Counted from the stretch's first letter, positions 52,038 through 60,884 are shown. The stretch: DNA of 64,000 nt from Longilinea arvoryzae (GCF_001050235.1 NZ_DF967972.1:618450-682449); one strand, 5' to 3'. The notes: generated by a model not told the origin, from the letters alone. A program made the numbers and translations.

Positions 52038-54368
52038 TCATTCTGCCTTCACCAGATATCCCACCGCCTGGCCCTTATCCTCGTCCATCACAATGCGCAG
52101 GGTGTGCCCCGGCCGGTAATCGCCGACGCGGATCAGGCGCAGCGCGCCGCGCAGATCTTCCCTCAACTGCAACACCTCATCCAGGTGATTGGGTGTTTCC
52201 TCGAAAAAGGCAGTGTTGATGGAATTCTGCGGATCGTCCAGGTGGATGGCCAGCGGGTAGATCTGGGCTTCGAGGATATCCTGGAAGAAGTGCGTGCCCA
52301 GGGAGGGCTCGGGTGGCAGGCCGATGCCCTGCCCGGCCAGTTCGACCAGCGCGCGGGTGTGGTAAATATCGCCGTAATCGATGGGCACGCCCAGGTCGGT
52401 GTTGGTGCTGCCCCAACGGCCCGGCCCGACGCAGATGAAATTCTTGCCGTCCAACGCGGCGTTCAGACTGCCCACGGCCCGCGCCAGCAACGCCCGGTCA
52501 TTGGCGGTGGGCAGCGCAAAATAACCGCTGGCCGGGACGTAGACCACGTAGTCGATCCGCTCGATCATGCCCTGCGGGACCATGAAATGGGTGTTGAAAA
52601 TCACATCCTCGGCGGGCAGATTTTCGGGCAGGATCGCCTTTTCCATGCTCATCAGGTGGGCCTGCGGGCGGCACTGCAGGATGGTCAGGCTCAATTCGGG
52701 TTTGCCATTCTCCAGTTCTTTCAACGCGATGGTGAATTCCATATCCACGGGTGTGCGGTAGGAGCGTTCCAACTGCGCCAGGACCTCACGCATCAAAATC
52801 GCGAATGGAGTGCGTTTGAGCAGTTCGTCGAAGGTGAGCACCAGGCTGCTGGCGCCGCCTTCGATCACCGTGCTGTGCAGGGGCACGAAATAGCCGTCCT
52901 GGTCCAGTTGCGCCAGGTAACGCAGCGGCGGATAGTGGCCGTCGAGCACATCCACCACGGGCAGCGTTTTGAAATCGTTGTCTTCCAGATCGATCACATC
53001 CACATACTGCTGCGAATAGCGCCGGATGTTTTTGGGCTCGTTGTTGGGACGCAGGGTGGGGTGGCTGAGGGCGATCAGGCGCGGATAGTCGTTGCCCACC
53101 CGGTCGACCGCGCGCGTGCCCAGCCCCCACACCAGGCGCACAAAGCCGTCCTCGCGCCGGATTTGCGGCGTCCAGCGGTAGAGGTTGCGGCTGAAGGCCA
53201 CGCCCGCGCCGTGCGGCATATAGTAGCGCCCAAAAGCCTCACCCTGGACGACCTGGATGAGCACGCCCATCCGCTCGTCGTAATCCAGCAGGCCCTTGGA
53301 ACGCCGGTAGAGCAGCGCATTGGGGTTGAGGGTGGAACCGTAGATATGCGAGATCGCGCGTGTTAGCGCGCGCAGATTTTCCTGGGGGCTGGCCTGGTTG
53401 GCCAGGAAAAGGCTCTCGTATTTTCCGGCGAAGGAGGTGCCGAAGTTGTCCTCCAGCAGCGAGGAGGAACGCACGATGAGCGGAACCGGCCCGACCGTGG
53501 ACAACATGGATTGAAACCGCTCCAGCAGGTCGGGAGAAAAAACGCCGGCTTCGAATTCTGCCAGGACGGCGGGAAATTCGGCGCGCATTTCGGCTTCGTT
53601 CTTGTACTTCTGATCGTTCCAGTGGCCCAGGTTGTTGACTGCCATGAAGGTGTACATTTCGTCCGAGCCGACGAAATAAGATTCGGGGATGTAGATCTGG
53701 GAGCGCAGGGTCAGATCGCTGGAATCCTTGAGGATGCGGTAGGCCAGCATCATACCAGCCGCCTTGCCGCCGATGCGCCCCGCCCCGATCTTGCGGCGGC
53801 GAATTTCCGCCAGGTCGGCGATGGTGAACCACTGTTTGGCGATGTTGATGTAGCGCAGTGAATCGCTAATCAGCGAGCGGATCAGCACCACTTTGGATTC
53901 CTGCAGGCGCGCTTCGAACTGGCTGCGCTGTTCGTAGGGCATGCGGTCGATGGTCATGGCCTGCTCGAAGACCAGTTCGATGGGCGCGAGTTCAGGATTG
54001 AGCGAGAGCGTCATTTCGCGGAGGTTGACGCCGCGTTCCTGGAGCACTTCGTTGACAATTTGCTCGAAGAGCTCGAAGGGCAGATGCTGGCTGAAGATCA
54101 GCGAAGTGAGTTGATCGCGCACGCGATTGAGGCGCATATCCCAAATTTCGGCCGGCTCTTCGCCGTAGGGGTTGACCAAGCCTTCCTGCGTTTGGGTGCG
54201 AATGGCCATGTCGCGCACCTCGGATTCGAAAGCGTGCTGCTGGATGATGCCGCGCGTAAAGAGTTCGCGGCGCATGCGGTTGTGGATGCGCGTGCTGAGG
54301 ATGGGATACTGACCCAGGGTCAGGTATATGGAAAGCAGCCGTTCGGAGGAGGTGGGGGAATAAGCCAT
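52038..54368 (-). CDS. PEP/pyruvate-binding-domain protein (PPDK_N type)
   Basis: A 776-residue protein. An N-terminal helical region (about 1-185) precedes the ATP/PEP-synthase-type nucleotide-binding domain, with KIGAGRIGGKAAGMMLAY and the signature PLIVRSSSLLEDNFGTSFAG. A C-terminal region (about 560-776) is not of a known domain. The phosphohistidine and PEP-barrel domains of PEP synthase are absent, so it cannot be a complete PEP synthase and its reaction is unknown. The ATG at 54368 is preferred to a TTG eight codons upstream. A copy of its last codons survives as a fragment at 22705. Confidence 0.82.
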   Translation of the reverse strand: MAYSPTSSERLLSIYLTLGQYPILSTRIHNRMRRELFTRGIIQQHAFESEVRDMAIRTQTQEGLVNPYGEEPAEIWDMRLNRVRDQLTSLIFSQHLPFELFEQIVNEVLQERGVNLREMTLSLNPELAPIELVFEQAMTIDRMPYEQRSQFEARLQESKVVLIRSLISDSLRYINIAKQWFTIADLAEIRRRKIGAGRIGGKAAGMMLAYRILKDSSDLTLRSQIYIPESYFVGSDEMYTFMAVNNLGHWNDQKYKNEAEMRAEFPAVLAEFEAGVFSPDLLERFQSMLSTVGPVPLIVRSSSLLEDNFGTSFAGKYESLFLANQASPQENLRALTRAISHIYGSTLNPNALLYRRSKGLLDYDERMGVLIQVVQGEAFGRYYMPHGAGVAFSRNLYRWTPQIRREDGFVRLVWGLGTRAVDRVGNDYPRLIALSHPTLRPNNEPKNIRRYSQQYVDVIDLEDNDFKTLPVVDVLDGHYPPLRYLAQLDQDGYFVPLHSTVIEGGASSLVLTFDELLKRTPFAILMREVLAQLERSYRTPVDMEFTIALKELENGKPELSLTILQCRPQAHLMSMEKAILPENLPAEDVIFNTHFMVPQGMIERIDYVVYVPASGYFALPTANDRALLARAVGSLNAALDGKNFICVGPGRWGSTNTDLGVPIDYGDIYHTRALVELAGQGIGLPPEPSLGTHFFQDILEAQIYPLAIHLDDPQNSINTAFFEETPNHLDEVLQLREDLRGALRLIRVGDYRPGHTLRIVMDEDKGQAVGYLVKAE

Positions 54369-54484
54369 AGGGATACCTGCATTCGATAACAATAACTCAG
54401 CCGGAAAGAGCCCGCGGCGCTTTTACTGAAATAATGCGCGGCGTTCAGGCGGATGAACGAATGGAGAGCATTCTTAAAGCGCGA

Positions 54485-54518
54485 GGCGCAGCCGGACAAT
54501 CCGTCCTTGTGCTGCGCC
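54485..54518. repeat. Inverted repeat between dnaN and the PEP-binding-domain gene
   Basis: GGCGCAGC (54485-54492) and GCTGCGCC (54511-54518) with nested GGAC/GTCC. It resembles a decayed relative of the palindromic element at 21937, or a transcript-end hairpin of dnaN without a U-run. Confidence 0.55.
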
Positions 54519-54555
54519 CGGGTGACCAAATGTTAAAGATCGAGGATGGTTTGCG

Positions 54556-55683
54556 TCAGCCCAAATGCATCGGCATGATGACATGCAGGAAGTTTTCGTC
54601 GCCCACGGGTTTGATCAGCGCCGGGGTGTTGCTGGCGTTGCATTCCAGCGCCACCGAAGGCGTCTTGACCACATCCAGCACCTCGCGCAGGAAGCGCACG
54701 TTGAAGGCAATGGCCATCTGCGGCCCGTCGATGGTGGCGTCCACCTGCACCTCGGCCGAACCGGTCTGTTCAGACTGGGCGGAAATTTCCACCTGGCCGG
54801 GCTGGTCGCCCTGGGGATTGATGCTCAGGCGCACCACGTTGTTGCTCTCGCGGGCGATGATTTCGGCCTGCTTGCAGGATTTGAGGAAAGCCGCCGTGGT
54901 GAGGATGGTGTGGGTCTTGAAGGAACGCGGAATGATGACTTTATAATCGGGGAAATTACCCTCGATGAGCTGCGAAACCAGTTCGGCGTCGCGGGTGTGG
55001 AAAATGACCTGACCGCGACCGCTGGGGACAGCCATGACCAGGGTCTCATCGCCGTCGGCGGCAATGCGAGCCAGTTCACTGAGCGCGCGCGCCGGAATGA
55101 TGACCGAAATGGGATGCGAAGAAGCGTGGTCGAGCGCGGATTTGCGGACTGAGATGCGGAAACCATCCGTGGCGGCCAGCGAGATTTCAGCGCCGTTGAC
55201 CGTAACCATCACTCCCTGCAGCACGGGGCGGGCTTCTTCGGCGGAGGCGGCAAAGGCCACCTGTTGGATCATCTCGCGAAAATCAGAAACCTTCAGTTCG
55301 ATGCCATCGGACAGATCGGGAACCGGCATGGGCGGGAATTCATTGGCGTCGATGCCCTTGATATCGGTGTTGCTGCCGCCGCAGCGCACGTTGAGTGTTT
55401 GGGTGCGGGCGTTGAGCGACATTTGCACCGGGTCGGCCGGCAGCGCGCTGATCAGGTCCACGAAGGTGCGCGCCGGCACGGTGATGGAGCCTTCTTCTTG
55501 TACTTGCGCGGGAATCCAGCAGGTGATGCCGAGTTCGAGGTTGGTGGCCGAAAGGCGCAAACGGCCTTCATCGGTCGCGACCAGGACGTTGGCCAGCACG
55601 GGCAGGGTGCTGCGTGGAGAAACGGCGCGAGAAACCATGCTCAAGCCATGCGCCAGGTGTTGTTGCGAAACCGATGCTTTCAT
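54556..55683 (-). CDS. dnaN: DNA polymerase III beta subunit (sliding clamp)
   Basis: A 375-residue clamp with three repeats of the beta-clamp fold. N-terminal QQHLAHGLSMVSRAVSPRST, the central DGFRISVRKS and C-terminal ALIKPVGDENFLHVIMPMHL are characteristic. It tethers DNA polymerase III to DNA. GGGAGGGAATGGGATTCC precedes the ATG and a TATAAT (55722-55727) lies about 40 bases upstream. It is not next to dnaA, which is absent here, although a putative oriC is 3.2 kb away. Confidence 0.97.
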   Translation of the reverse strand: MKASVSQQHLAHGLSMVSRAVSPRSTLPVLANVLVATDEGRLRLSATNLELGITCWIPAQVQEEGSITVPARTFVDLISALPADPVQMSLNARTQTLNVRCGGSNTDIKGIDANEFPPMPVPDLSDGIELKVSDFREMIQQVAFAASAEEARPVLQGVMVTVNGAEISLAATDGFRISVRKSALDHASSHPISVIIPARALSELARIAADGDETLVMAVPSGRGQVIFHTRDAELVSQLIEGNFPDYKVIIPRSFKTHTILTTAAFLKSCKQAEIIARESNNVVRLSINPQGDQPGQVEISAQSEQTGSAEVQVDATIDGPQMAIAFNVRFLREVLDVVKTPSVALECNASNTPALIKPVGDENFLHVIMPMHLG

Positions 55684-55857
55684 GGAATCCCATTCCCTCC
55701 CGATATTGGTATTGATGAATAATTATACACGAAAAGAAGAGCAGCGTTCTGGAGAAGAAAGCAACCGGGATCAAGAAGATGAAGAGGATAGGGAAAAAGA
55801 GGGGATGCGTAGGATAATGGAATCCCATCCCCCAGAACACTGAACTCAGAACCTCTT

Positions 55858-57045
55858 CTACAAATACTCGTGCAACTGGCGCGCGCGGCGCGGATGGCGC
55901 AGACGGCGCAGGGCCTTGCTCTCGATCTGGCGAATGCGTTCGCGGGTCAGGCCAAATTTCTGGCCGACTTCTTCCAGGGTATAGGTGCGCCCGTTTTCCA
56001 ATCCGAAGCGCAGGCGCAGAATGCGCGCCTCGCGCGGCGGCAGGGTATCGAGCACTTCTTCCACTTTTTCGCGCAGCAGTTTGGTGTAAGCCGATTGGAT
56101 GGGCGTGGGCGTGGTCTGGTCTTCGACAAACTGGCCCAGCTCTGAATCTTCTTCATCGTCGTTGATGGGGCTCTCCAGCGAGAGCGGCAGCCAGGAGACG
56201 CGCATCATCCACTCCACCTTGTTGACGGGGGTATTGAGCTGTTCGGAAATCTCCTCGGTGGTCGGTGAACGGCCCAGTTTCTGTTCCATTTCGTGGGTGG
56301 TGCGGTAGAGCTGGCGGATGCGGTCGACCATATGCACCGGCACGCGGATGGTGCGGCCCTGATCGGCGATGGAACGCGTGATGGTCTGGCGAATCCACCA
56401 TGTGGCATAGGTCGAAAAACGGAAGCCGCGTTCGACTTCGTATTTTTCCACGGCTTTCATCAGGCCCAGGTTGCCCTCCTGAATCAGGTCCAGGAAAGGC
56501 ACGCCGCGGCCGATATAGCGTTTGGCAATGCTGACCACCAGGCGGGTGTTGGCCTTGATAATGTGTTCACGCGCCAGGATGCCATCGTTGATCTGCTGTT
56601 CGAGCTCTTCGCGGCGTTCAGGCGGGGTTTGGCCGTTGGAACGCTGGAGGGTGTGTTTGGCACTCCGCCCGCGGTTGATACGCTGCGCCAGAGCAACCTC
56701 TTCTTCGGCGGAAAGCAACGCCACCCGCGACATTTCTTTAAGGTACAAGCCGATGGTGTCGTCACTGGACACAGGATCCAGGTCGGCAAAAGGATTCAGC
56801 TCGGGATCGAGCGGAGAATCATCCGCTAAGTCATCCAGATAGTACGGCGTTTGATCGTGGTCGATGACATCCACACCGCGCCGGCGCAGCATGAGCATAA
56901 CCCCTTCCAGGTGTTCTGCATCCCGGCTGACGTCCGGATAAACTTCGATGAGGTCATCGGTCGTTAAATATCCCTGAACATCTGCTTTTTCGAGCAGCAT
57001 ATTGAGAATTTCGACATTCCTTACGCGCCTACCCGGATTGGCCAC
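55858..57045 (-). CDS. rpoD: Primary-type RNA polymerase sigma factor (RpoD/SigA)
   Basis: A 395-residue group 1 or 2 sigma-70 factor. It has a region 1.1-like N-terminus (about 8-55), DTIGLYLKEMSRVALLSAEE (region 1.2), the region 2 core FLDLIQEGNLGLMKAVEKYE and FSTYATWWIRQTITRSIADQ, region 3 (RIRQLYRTTHEMEQKLGR) and region 4 (FGLTRERIRQIESKALRRL). The second GTG (57045) is chosen because AGGAGG lies 5 bases upstream; the first GTG overlaps that site. It follows the DUF177 gene. Confidence 0.96.
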   Translation of the reverse strand: MANPGRRVRNVEILNMLLEKADVQGYLTTDDLIEVYPDVSRDAEHLEGVMLMLRRRGVDVIDHDQTPYYLDDLADDSPLDPELNPFADLDPVSSDDTIGLYLKEMSRVALLSAEEEVALAQRINRGRSAKHTLQRSNGQTPPERREELEQQINDGILAREHIIKANTRLVVSIAKRYIGRGVPFLDLIQEGNLGLMKAVEKYEVERGFRFSTYATWWIRQTITRSIADQGRTIRVPVHMVDRIRQLYRTTHEMEQKLGRSPTTEEISEQLNTPVNKVEWMMRVSWLPLSLESPINDDEEDSELGQFVEDQTTPTPIQSAYTKLLREKVEEVLDTLPPREARILRLRFGLENGRTYTLEEVGQKFGLTRERIRQIESKALRRLRHPRRARQLHEYL

Positions 57046-57174
57046 CCGCACCTCCTAGGTCAAAAAGGAGCCTGTTGAATCACTCAGCCGCTTTGCAGCC
57101 GCAGAAAACAGATGCAAATTGCAGGCTCTGCGAAAAAGCATGAGAAAGAATTGCAAATCCCCCAAAAAAGAAGG

Positions 57175-57651
57175 TCAGTCTTCGACCACCTGCGCCTGGT
57201 GAGGGCAAGTGGTTTCATTCAGGTTTGCGCCGCATTCCAGACACAAGCCGCGGCAGTCGGGGCGGCAAATCGGTTTGATGGGTACCTCCAGCAGCAGATA
57301 TTCGCGAACTAATGGAGCCAGATCGATATTGCCATTTTCGGGAAGGACAAGCCCTGAATCGGTGGCCTGATCCGACCTGAACGCAAACAATTCCTGAAAT
57401 TGAGCATGGATCGGCTGCTTGAATTCGGTCAGGCAGCGCACACACTCAACGGTTGAAACCGTCTGAAAGTCCCCCTCGACCAATATGCCCTGTCCGGTTT
57501 TTGAAACCCGCGCTGTTCCCGAAAATTCGCTTGCCGGAAGATCGTCCCAAAGATCCAACTGCTCGAACTCGAAGGGAATTTCACGATACGTCCCGACCGG
57601 CTGATTGATTAAGAAGCCAACATTAAATCGTAATGGATAGCGAAGGTTCAC
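57175..57651 (-). CDS. DUF177 / YceD family protein
   Basis: A 158-residue protein. It has EFSGTARVSKTGQGILVEGD in the centre, CVRC (about 89-92), and a zinc-type C-terminal cluster PDCRGLCLECGANLN with a further Cys-Pro-His. DUF177 proteins are linked to 23S rRNA accumulation, and their genes usually precede rpmF (ribosomal protein L32). No rpmF follows here; rpoD does. A strong promoter lies upstream (57692-57720). Confidence 0.9.
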   Translation of the reverse strand: MNLRYPLRFNVGFLINQPVGTYREIPFEFEQLDLWDDLPASEFSGTARVSKTGQGILVEGDFQTVSTVECVRCLTEFKQPIHAQFQELFAFRSDQATDSGLVLPENGNIDLAPLVREYLLLEVPIKPICRPDCRGLCLECGANLNETTCPHQAQVVED

Positions 57652-57691
57652 AATTGTTTTACCAGAGATGGGTATAATTTATACAAGATAA

Positions 57692-57720
57692 ATTATAGCA
57701 AGCTGAAAGAGTCTAGTCAA
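57692..57720 (-). promoter_or_regulatory. Promoter of the DUF177 gene
   Basis: On the minus strand TTGACT (57715-57720), a 17-base spacer and TATAAT (57692-57697). The -10 lies inside a 10-bp inverted repeat, TATAATTTAT (57673-57682) and ATAAATTATA (57688-57697). Confidence 0.75.
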
Positions 57721-57758
57721 GTTATTATGATTAAATTGATAATAATGGAGTTTATTGG

Positions 57759-58352
57759 ATGAAACGCCTGTTGATCGCCACCACCAACCCCGGAAAACTG
57801 GTCGAATTCCGCGATCTGCTGGGCGATCTGGCGGTGGAGCTGGTGCTGCCGGAGCGCGATCTGCAGGTGGTGGAAAACGGCCGCAGTTATGCCGAAAATG
57901 CTGCCCTGAAAGCGCACGCTTATGCCGCCGCCAGCGGCCTGACCGCGCTGGCGGACGATTCGGGCCTGGAAGTGGACGCGCTCGACGGCGCGCCGGGGCT
58001 TTATTCGGCGCGCTATTCGCCGGATGAGAACGCCAGCGACGCGGATCGCCGGGCCTTGCTGCTGGCGAATTTGCAGGCCAAACCCCGGCCCTGGACGGCT
58101 CACTTTCACTGCACCCTGGCGGTTGCCCAACCGGACGGTTCGGTGCACTACACACAGGGAAACGTTTACGGTGAAATCCTGCCGGAAGAGCGTGGAAACA
58201 ACGGTTTTGGTTACGATCCGCTGTTCCTGTTGCCTGAGCTGGGCCGCACGATGGCCGAATTGACGCGGGAAGAGAAAAACACGCTCAGCCACCGGGCGCT
58301 GGCGGTGCACGCTGCGCAGCCTTACCTGCAGGAATTATTACGTTTGAGGTGA
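57759..58352 (+). CDS. rdgB: XTP/dITP diphosphatase (RdgB/HAM1)
   Basis: A 197-residue nucleotide pyrophosphatase that removes deaminated purine nucleotides (dITP, XTP). TTNPGKLVEFRDLL at the N-terminus, ADDSGLEVDALDGAPGLYSARYS and GNNGFGYDPLF are the family blocks, and SHRALA near the C-terminus contacts the base. GGAG lies 8 bases before the ATG. It diverges from the DUF177 gene. Confidence 0.96.
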   Translation: MKRLLIATTNPGKLVEFRDLLGDLAVELVLPERDLQVVENGRSYAENAALKAHAYAAASGLTALADDSGLEVDALDGAPGLYSARYSPDENASDADRRALLLANLQAKPRPWTAHFHCTLAVAQPDGSVHYTQGNVYGEILPEERGNNGFGYDPLFLLPELGRTMAELTREEKNTLSHRALAVHAAQPYLQELLRLR

Positions 58353-58414
58353 CGCGTCCGGCGGACAATCCCAAAATGCCGGTGTTTCATTCCCCCGGGT
58401 GAATTTTGTCAACG

Positions 58415-58442
58415 AACAAGGCTGCTTTACGGCAGCCTTGTT
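58415..58442. terminator. Bidirectional terminator-like hairpin
   Basis: AACAAGGCTGC (58415-58425) and GCAGCCTTGTT (58432-58442) form a perfect 11-bp stem between the convergent rdgB and spoVS genes. The U-tracts are weak on both sides. Confidence 0.7.
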
Positions 58443-58504
58443 GGTAACAAGCCCGTTGAGGTCGCTGGATGGTCGGGGATCCGTTCGCGATATGCCAGAA
58501 TGGG

Positions 58505-58765
58505 TCAGCGTGGTTCGACGATCAGTTTGATTGCCGTGCGAGTCTTGCCATCGATTTCCACGTCGACGAATTCCGGCATGCAGACCACGGGGATGCCGTC
58601 CTCGGCCAGATAGCCCTTGGCCAGAACCAGCGCCTTGACGGCCTGATTCACCGCACCGGCCCCGATGGCCTGCACTTCAGCGCGTTTGTGCTCACGAACG
58701 ACCCCGGCGATTGCCCCCGCTACAGCGGCAGTGCGGGAGTTTGCTTTGACCTTGATGATGTCCAT
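58505..58765 (-). CDS. spoVS: Stage V sporulation protein S
   Basis: An 86-residue protein matching SpoVS over its full length: VKANSRTAAVAGAIAGVVRE, QAIGAGAVNQAVKALVLAKG and the IPEFVDVEIDGKTRTAIKL type C-terminus (here MPEFVDVEI). SpoVS is an Alba-like nucleic-acid-binding protein that affects sporulation in Bacillus. It is widespread in non-sporulating bacteria, where its role is unclear. GGGAGGGCATTCA precedes the ATG; the longer open frame to 58873 is not used. It lies between rdgB and the putative origin. Confidence 0.95.
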   Translation of the reverse strand: MDIIKVKANSRTAAVAGAIAGVVREHKRAEVQAIGAGAVNQAVKALVLAKGYLAEDGIPVVCMPEFVDVEIDGKTRTAIKLIVEPR

Positions 58766-58873
58766 TGAATGCCCTCCCTTCAGGGTATACAGTACATAGT
58801 CGGCAATCTTCAATTCCAGGGGGCCAAGATTCAATCTGCCAAAACAGATAATCTTGATGTAAAAATTGTACAA

Positions 58874-59300
58874 GAAACTTGGTGGAAAAACAAGAATCTA
58901 TTTCTTAACTCTTTTATAGAAAGAATAGGTTTTAGTAGTTAATAGTAGGGGGTGTGGATATGTGGATAAAGTCACTTTGAAGCGTGATTCTTCCCATATG
59001 CGGGGGTATGCCTTCGCGACTTCCCGTATCTGGCGATTTTTGACGAAATGGAGGCTTTGATAACTGTGTGGATAAATCCGCATCGATTCCTTCCTCTTTT
59101 TCAGTCCCCGGCCATTTTCAAACCCCAACTGCTTATTCGCGGGTAGAACAGGCGTACCCCCCATATATGGGGGTCGAACCTTTTCGTCTGGCCGGTTTTT
59201 CTTCCCCAAACCTGCGGAGTTATCCACAGGCGAATCGAGTTCTCCACAGTTTTCCCCAGGTTATCCACAGTTTTGGAGGGAAAAATGGATATCCTGCGGA
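58874..59300. other. Putative chromosomal replication origin (oriC)
   Basis: A gene-free stretch with four perfect DnaA boxes: TGTGGATAA at 58961-58969 and 59067-59075, TTATCCACA at 59220-59228 and 59261-59269. Near-matches lie at 58953 (TGTGGATAT), 59240 (TTCTCCACA) and 59250. The left boxes face the right boxes. Left of the first box, a GGGGG spacer (58948-58952) joins a run that reads, 3' to 5', GAT-GAT-AAT-t-GAT-GAT (58948 back to 58933), matching the DnaA-trio pattern. An AT-rich stretch follows (58874-58932), suitable for unwinding. A 16-bp perfect palindrome CCCCCATATATGGGGG lies at 59158-59173. dnaN is 3.2 kb to the left. Confidence 0.85.
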
Positions 59301-59523
59301 AAAATCTTTTGCGCATAGGAATAAATGAATGCGTATATGTGGGGGCATGCAGGAGGGTGAATTATTAATTTCGGTGAGAGAAAGCGACCAATTTTTTAAT
59401 CTTCACCAAATCTGAATAATTTTACGATAAACTTGGATAGGTTTTGGTATGAATCACGCGACGGGATCGATTCATCGCCGTCCCGCGCGAAAACCCATTT
59501 TTACGATGCAAGTGGAGAAAAAC
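59301..59523. other. AT-rich region between the origin and the FKBP gene
   Basis: About 220 bp, AT-rich at 59365-59440 (for example GAATTATTAATTTC), which could be a second unwinding element or the FKBP promoter. No gene is seen. GTGGAGAAAAAC at its end is the FKBP ribosome site. Confidence 0.5.
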
Positions 59524-60810
59524 ATGAAGTCCAATAAGAAAGGGCTTTCGCTTGCCCTGGCGTTAGCTGCGCTGACCATTCTTTCCCTGGTGCTGGCGGG
59601 CTGCCAATCCAGTTCCAGCGCGACGGCCACTGCGACCCCGGCTGTGACGGCAACTGCCGCGCCCACCGAGGCCGCAACGGCGGCGCCCACGCAGGAACCG
59701 ATCGTGCTGAAAGGCGCCACGACCACGGACAGCGGTTTGCAGTACCTGGAAGAGGTGGCGGGCACCGGCGCGAAACCGCAGGCCGGCGAGCTGATTACCA
59801 TGAATTACATCGCCACCCTGCCGGACGGAACAGAACTCGGCAACACCTACACGGACGGCAAAAGCGTGACCGTTTTGTGGGGCAAGGGACTGCTGCTGCC
59901 CGGTTGGGAAGAAGGCATTGGCCTGATGAAGGTCGGCACCAAGGCAAAGATGGTCCTGCCGCCCGATCTGGCGTATGGTGAAAGCGGTTACGGAAGTTTT
60001 ATCCCGGCCAATTCGCAGATCGTCCTCGAAGTGGAATTGGTCTCGACCGAAAAGCCGCCAGAGCCAACCGCCGTGACGGATGACAAACTGACCACCAGCT
60101 CCACCGGCCTGAAATATTACGATCTTGCCGTCGGCGACGGTGAAGAGGCGATCAAAGGCGCCTCCGTGACCACGCATTATACGCTGTGGGTGAAGACGGA
60201 TACGGGCTACGATTACATCGATTCTTCGTTGAACGATTCGCCGCTGGATTTCACCGTTGGCCTGCTGGATACCGTTTTCAAGGGCTGGGATGAAGGCGTC
60301 ACCGGCATGAAGGTGGGCGGTAAACGCTACCTGGTGATTCCCCCGGATCTGGGCATGGGCGACCAGGCGAACGGGATCATCCCCGCCAATTCGACGCTGG
60401 TGATGGAAATCCAACTCACCAAGGTGGTTTTGCCGCAGGTGATGACTCCGGTGGATTCGAAAGATTACACCATCACCGCGACCGGGCTGAAATATTATGA
60501 CATCGTAACCGGCACCGGCGCCGCAGCCGAAACCGGCAAGACCCTGGTGGTCAATTACACCGGTTGGTTGGAAGACGGCACGCAGTTCGATTCCTCGTAT
60601 ACCTCCGGGTCGACCTTCAGCTTCCAACTGGGAGCGGGCAAGGTCATCTCCGGCTGGGAAGAAGGCCTGGTGGGCATGAAGGTGGGCGGCAAGCGCCAGC
60701 TGGTCATCCCGGCCAGCCTGGGCTACGGCGACAGCGCCGTGGGCAGCATCCCGGCCAATTCGACCCTGATCTTCGAAGTCGAACTGGTCGATGTTCAGGA
60801 CACGAAATAA
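59524..60810 (+). CDS. Lipoprotein with three FKBP-type peptidyl-prolyl isomerase domains
   Basis: A 428-residue exported protein. The signal peptide ends at LAGC, followed by an Ala/Thr/Pro linker (about 25-65) and three FKBP domains at about 70-185, 195-300 and 315-428. Only the third has the canonical core, with YTGWLEDGTQFDSS, VISGWEEGL and LGYGDSAVGSIPANSTLIFEVEL. The first two lack parts of the active-site aromatic set (for example YIATLPDGTELGNT). It may act as an extracytoplasmic folding chaperone. A terminator follows (60885-60926). Confidence 0.93.
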   Translation: MKSNKKGLSLALALAALTILSLVLAGCQSSSSATATATPAVTATAAPTEAATAAPTQEPIVLKGATTTDSGLQYLEEVAGTGAKPQAGELITMNYIATLPDGTELGNTYTDGKSVTVLWGKGLLLPGWEEGIGLMKVGTKAKMVLPPDLAYGESGYGSFIPANSQIVLEVELVSTEKPPEPTAVTDDKLTTSSTGLKYYDLAVGDGEEAIKGASVTTHYTLWVKTDTGYDYIDSSLNDSPLDFTVGLLDTVFKGWDEGVTGMKVGGKRYLVIPPDLGMGDQANGIIPANSTLVMEIQLTKVVLPQVMTPVDSKDYTITATGLKYYDIVTGTGAAAETGKTLVVNYTGWLEDGTQFDSSYTSGSTFSFQLGAGKVISGWEEGLVGMKVGGKRQLVIPASLGYGDSAVGSIPANSTLIFEVELVDVQDTK

Positions 60811-60884
60811 GGAAGAAACAGGGATCAAGAGGATAAACAGGATCACCGAAATTCGGTCAAACTGTTGATATCCGGATGAACAGA

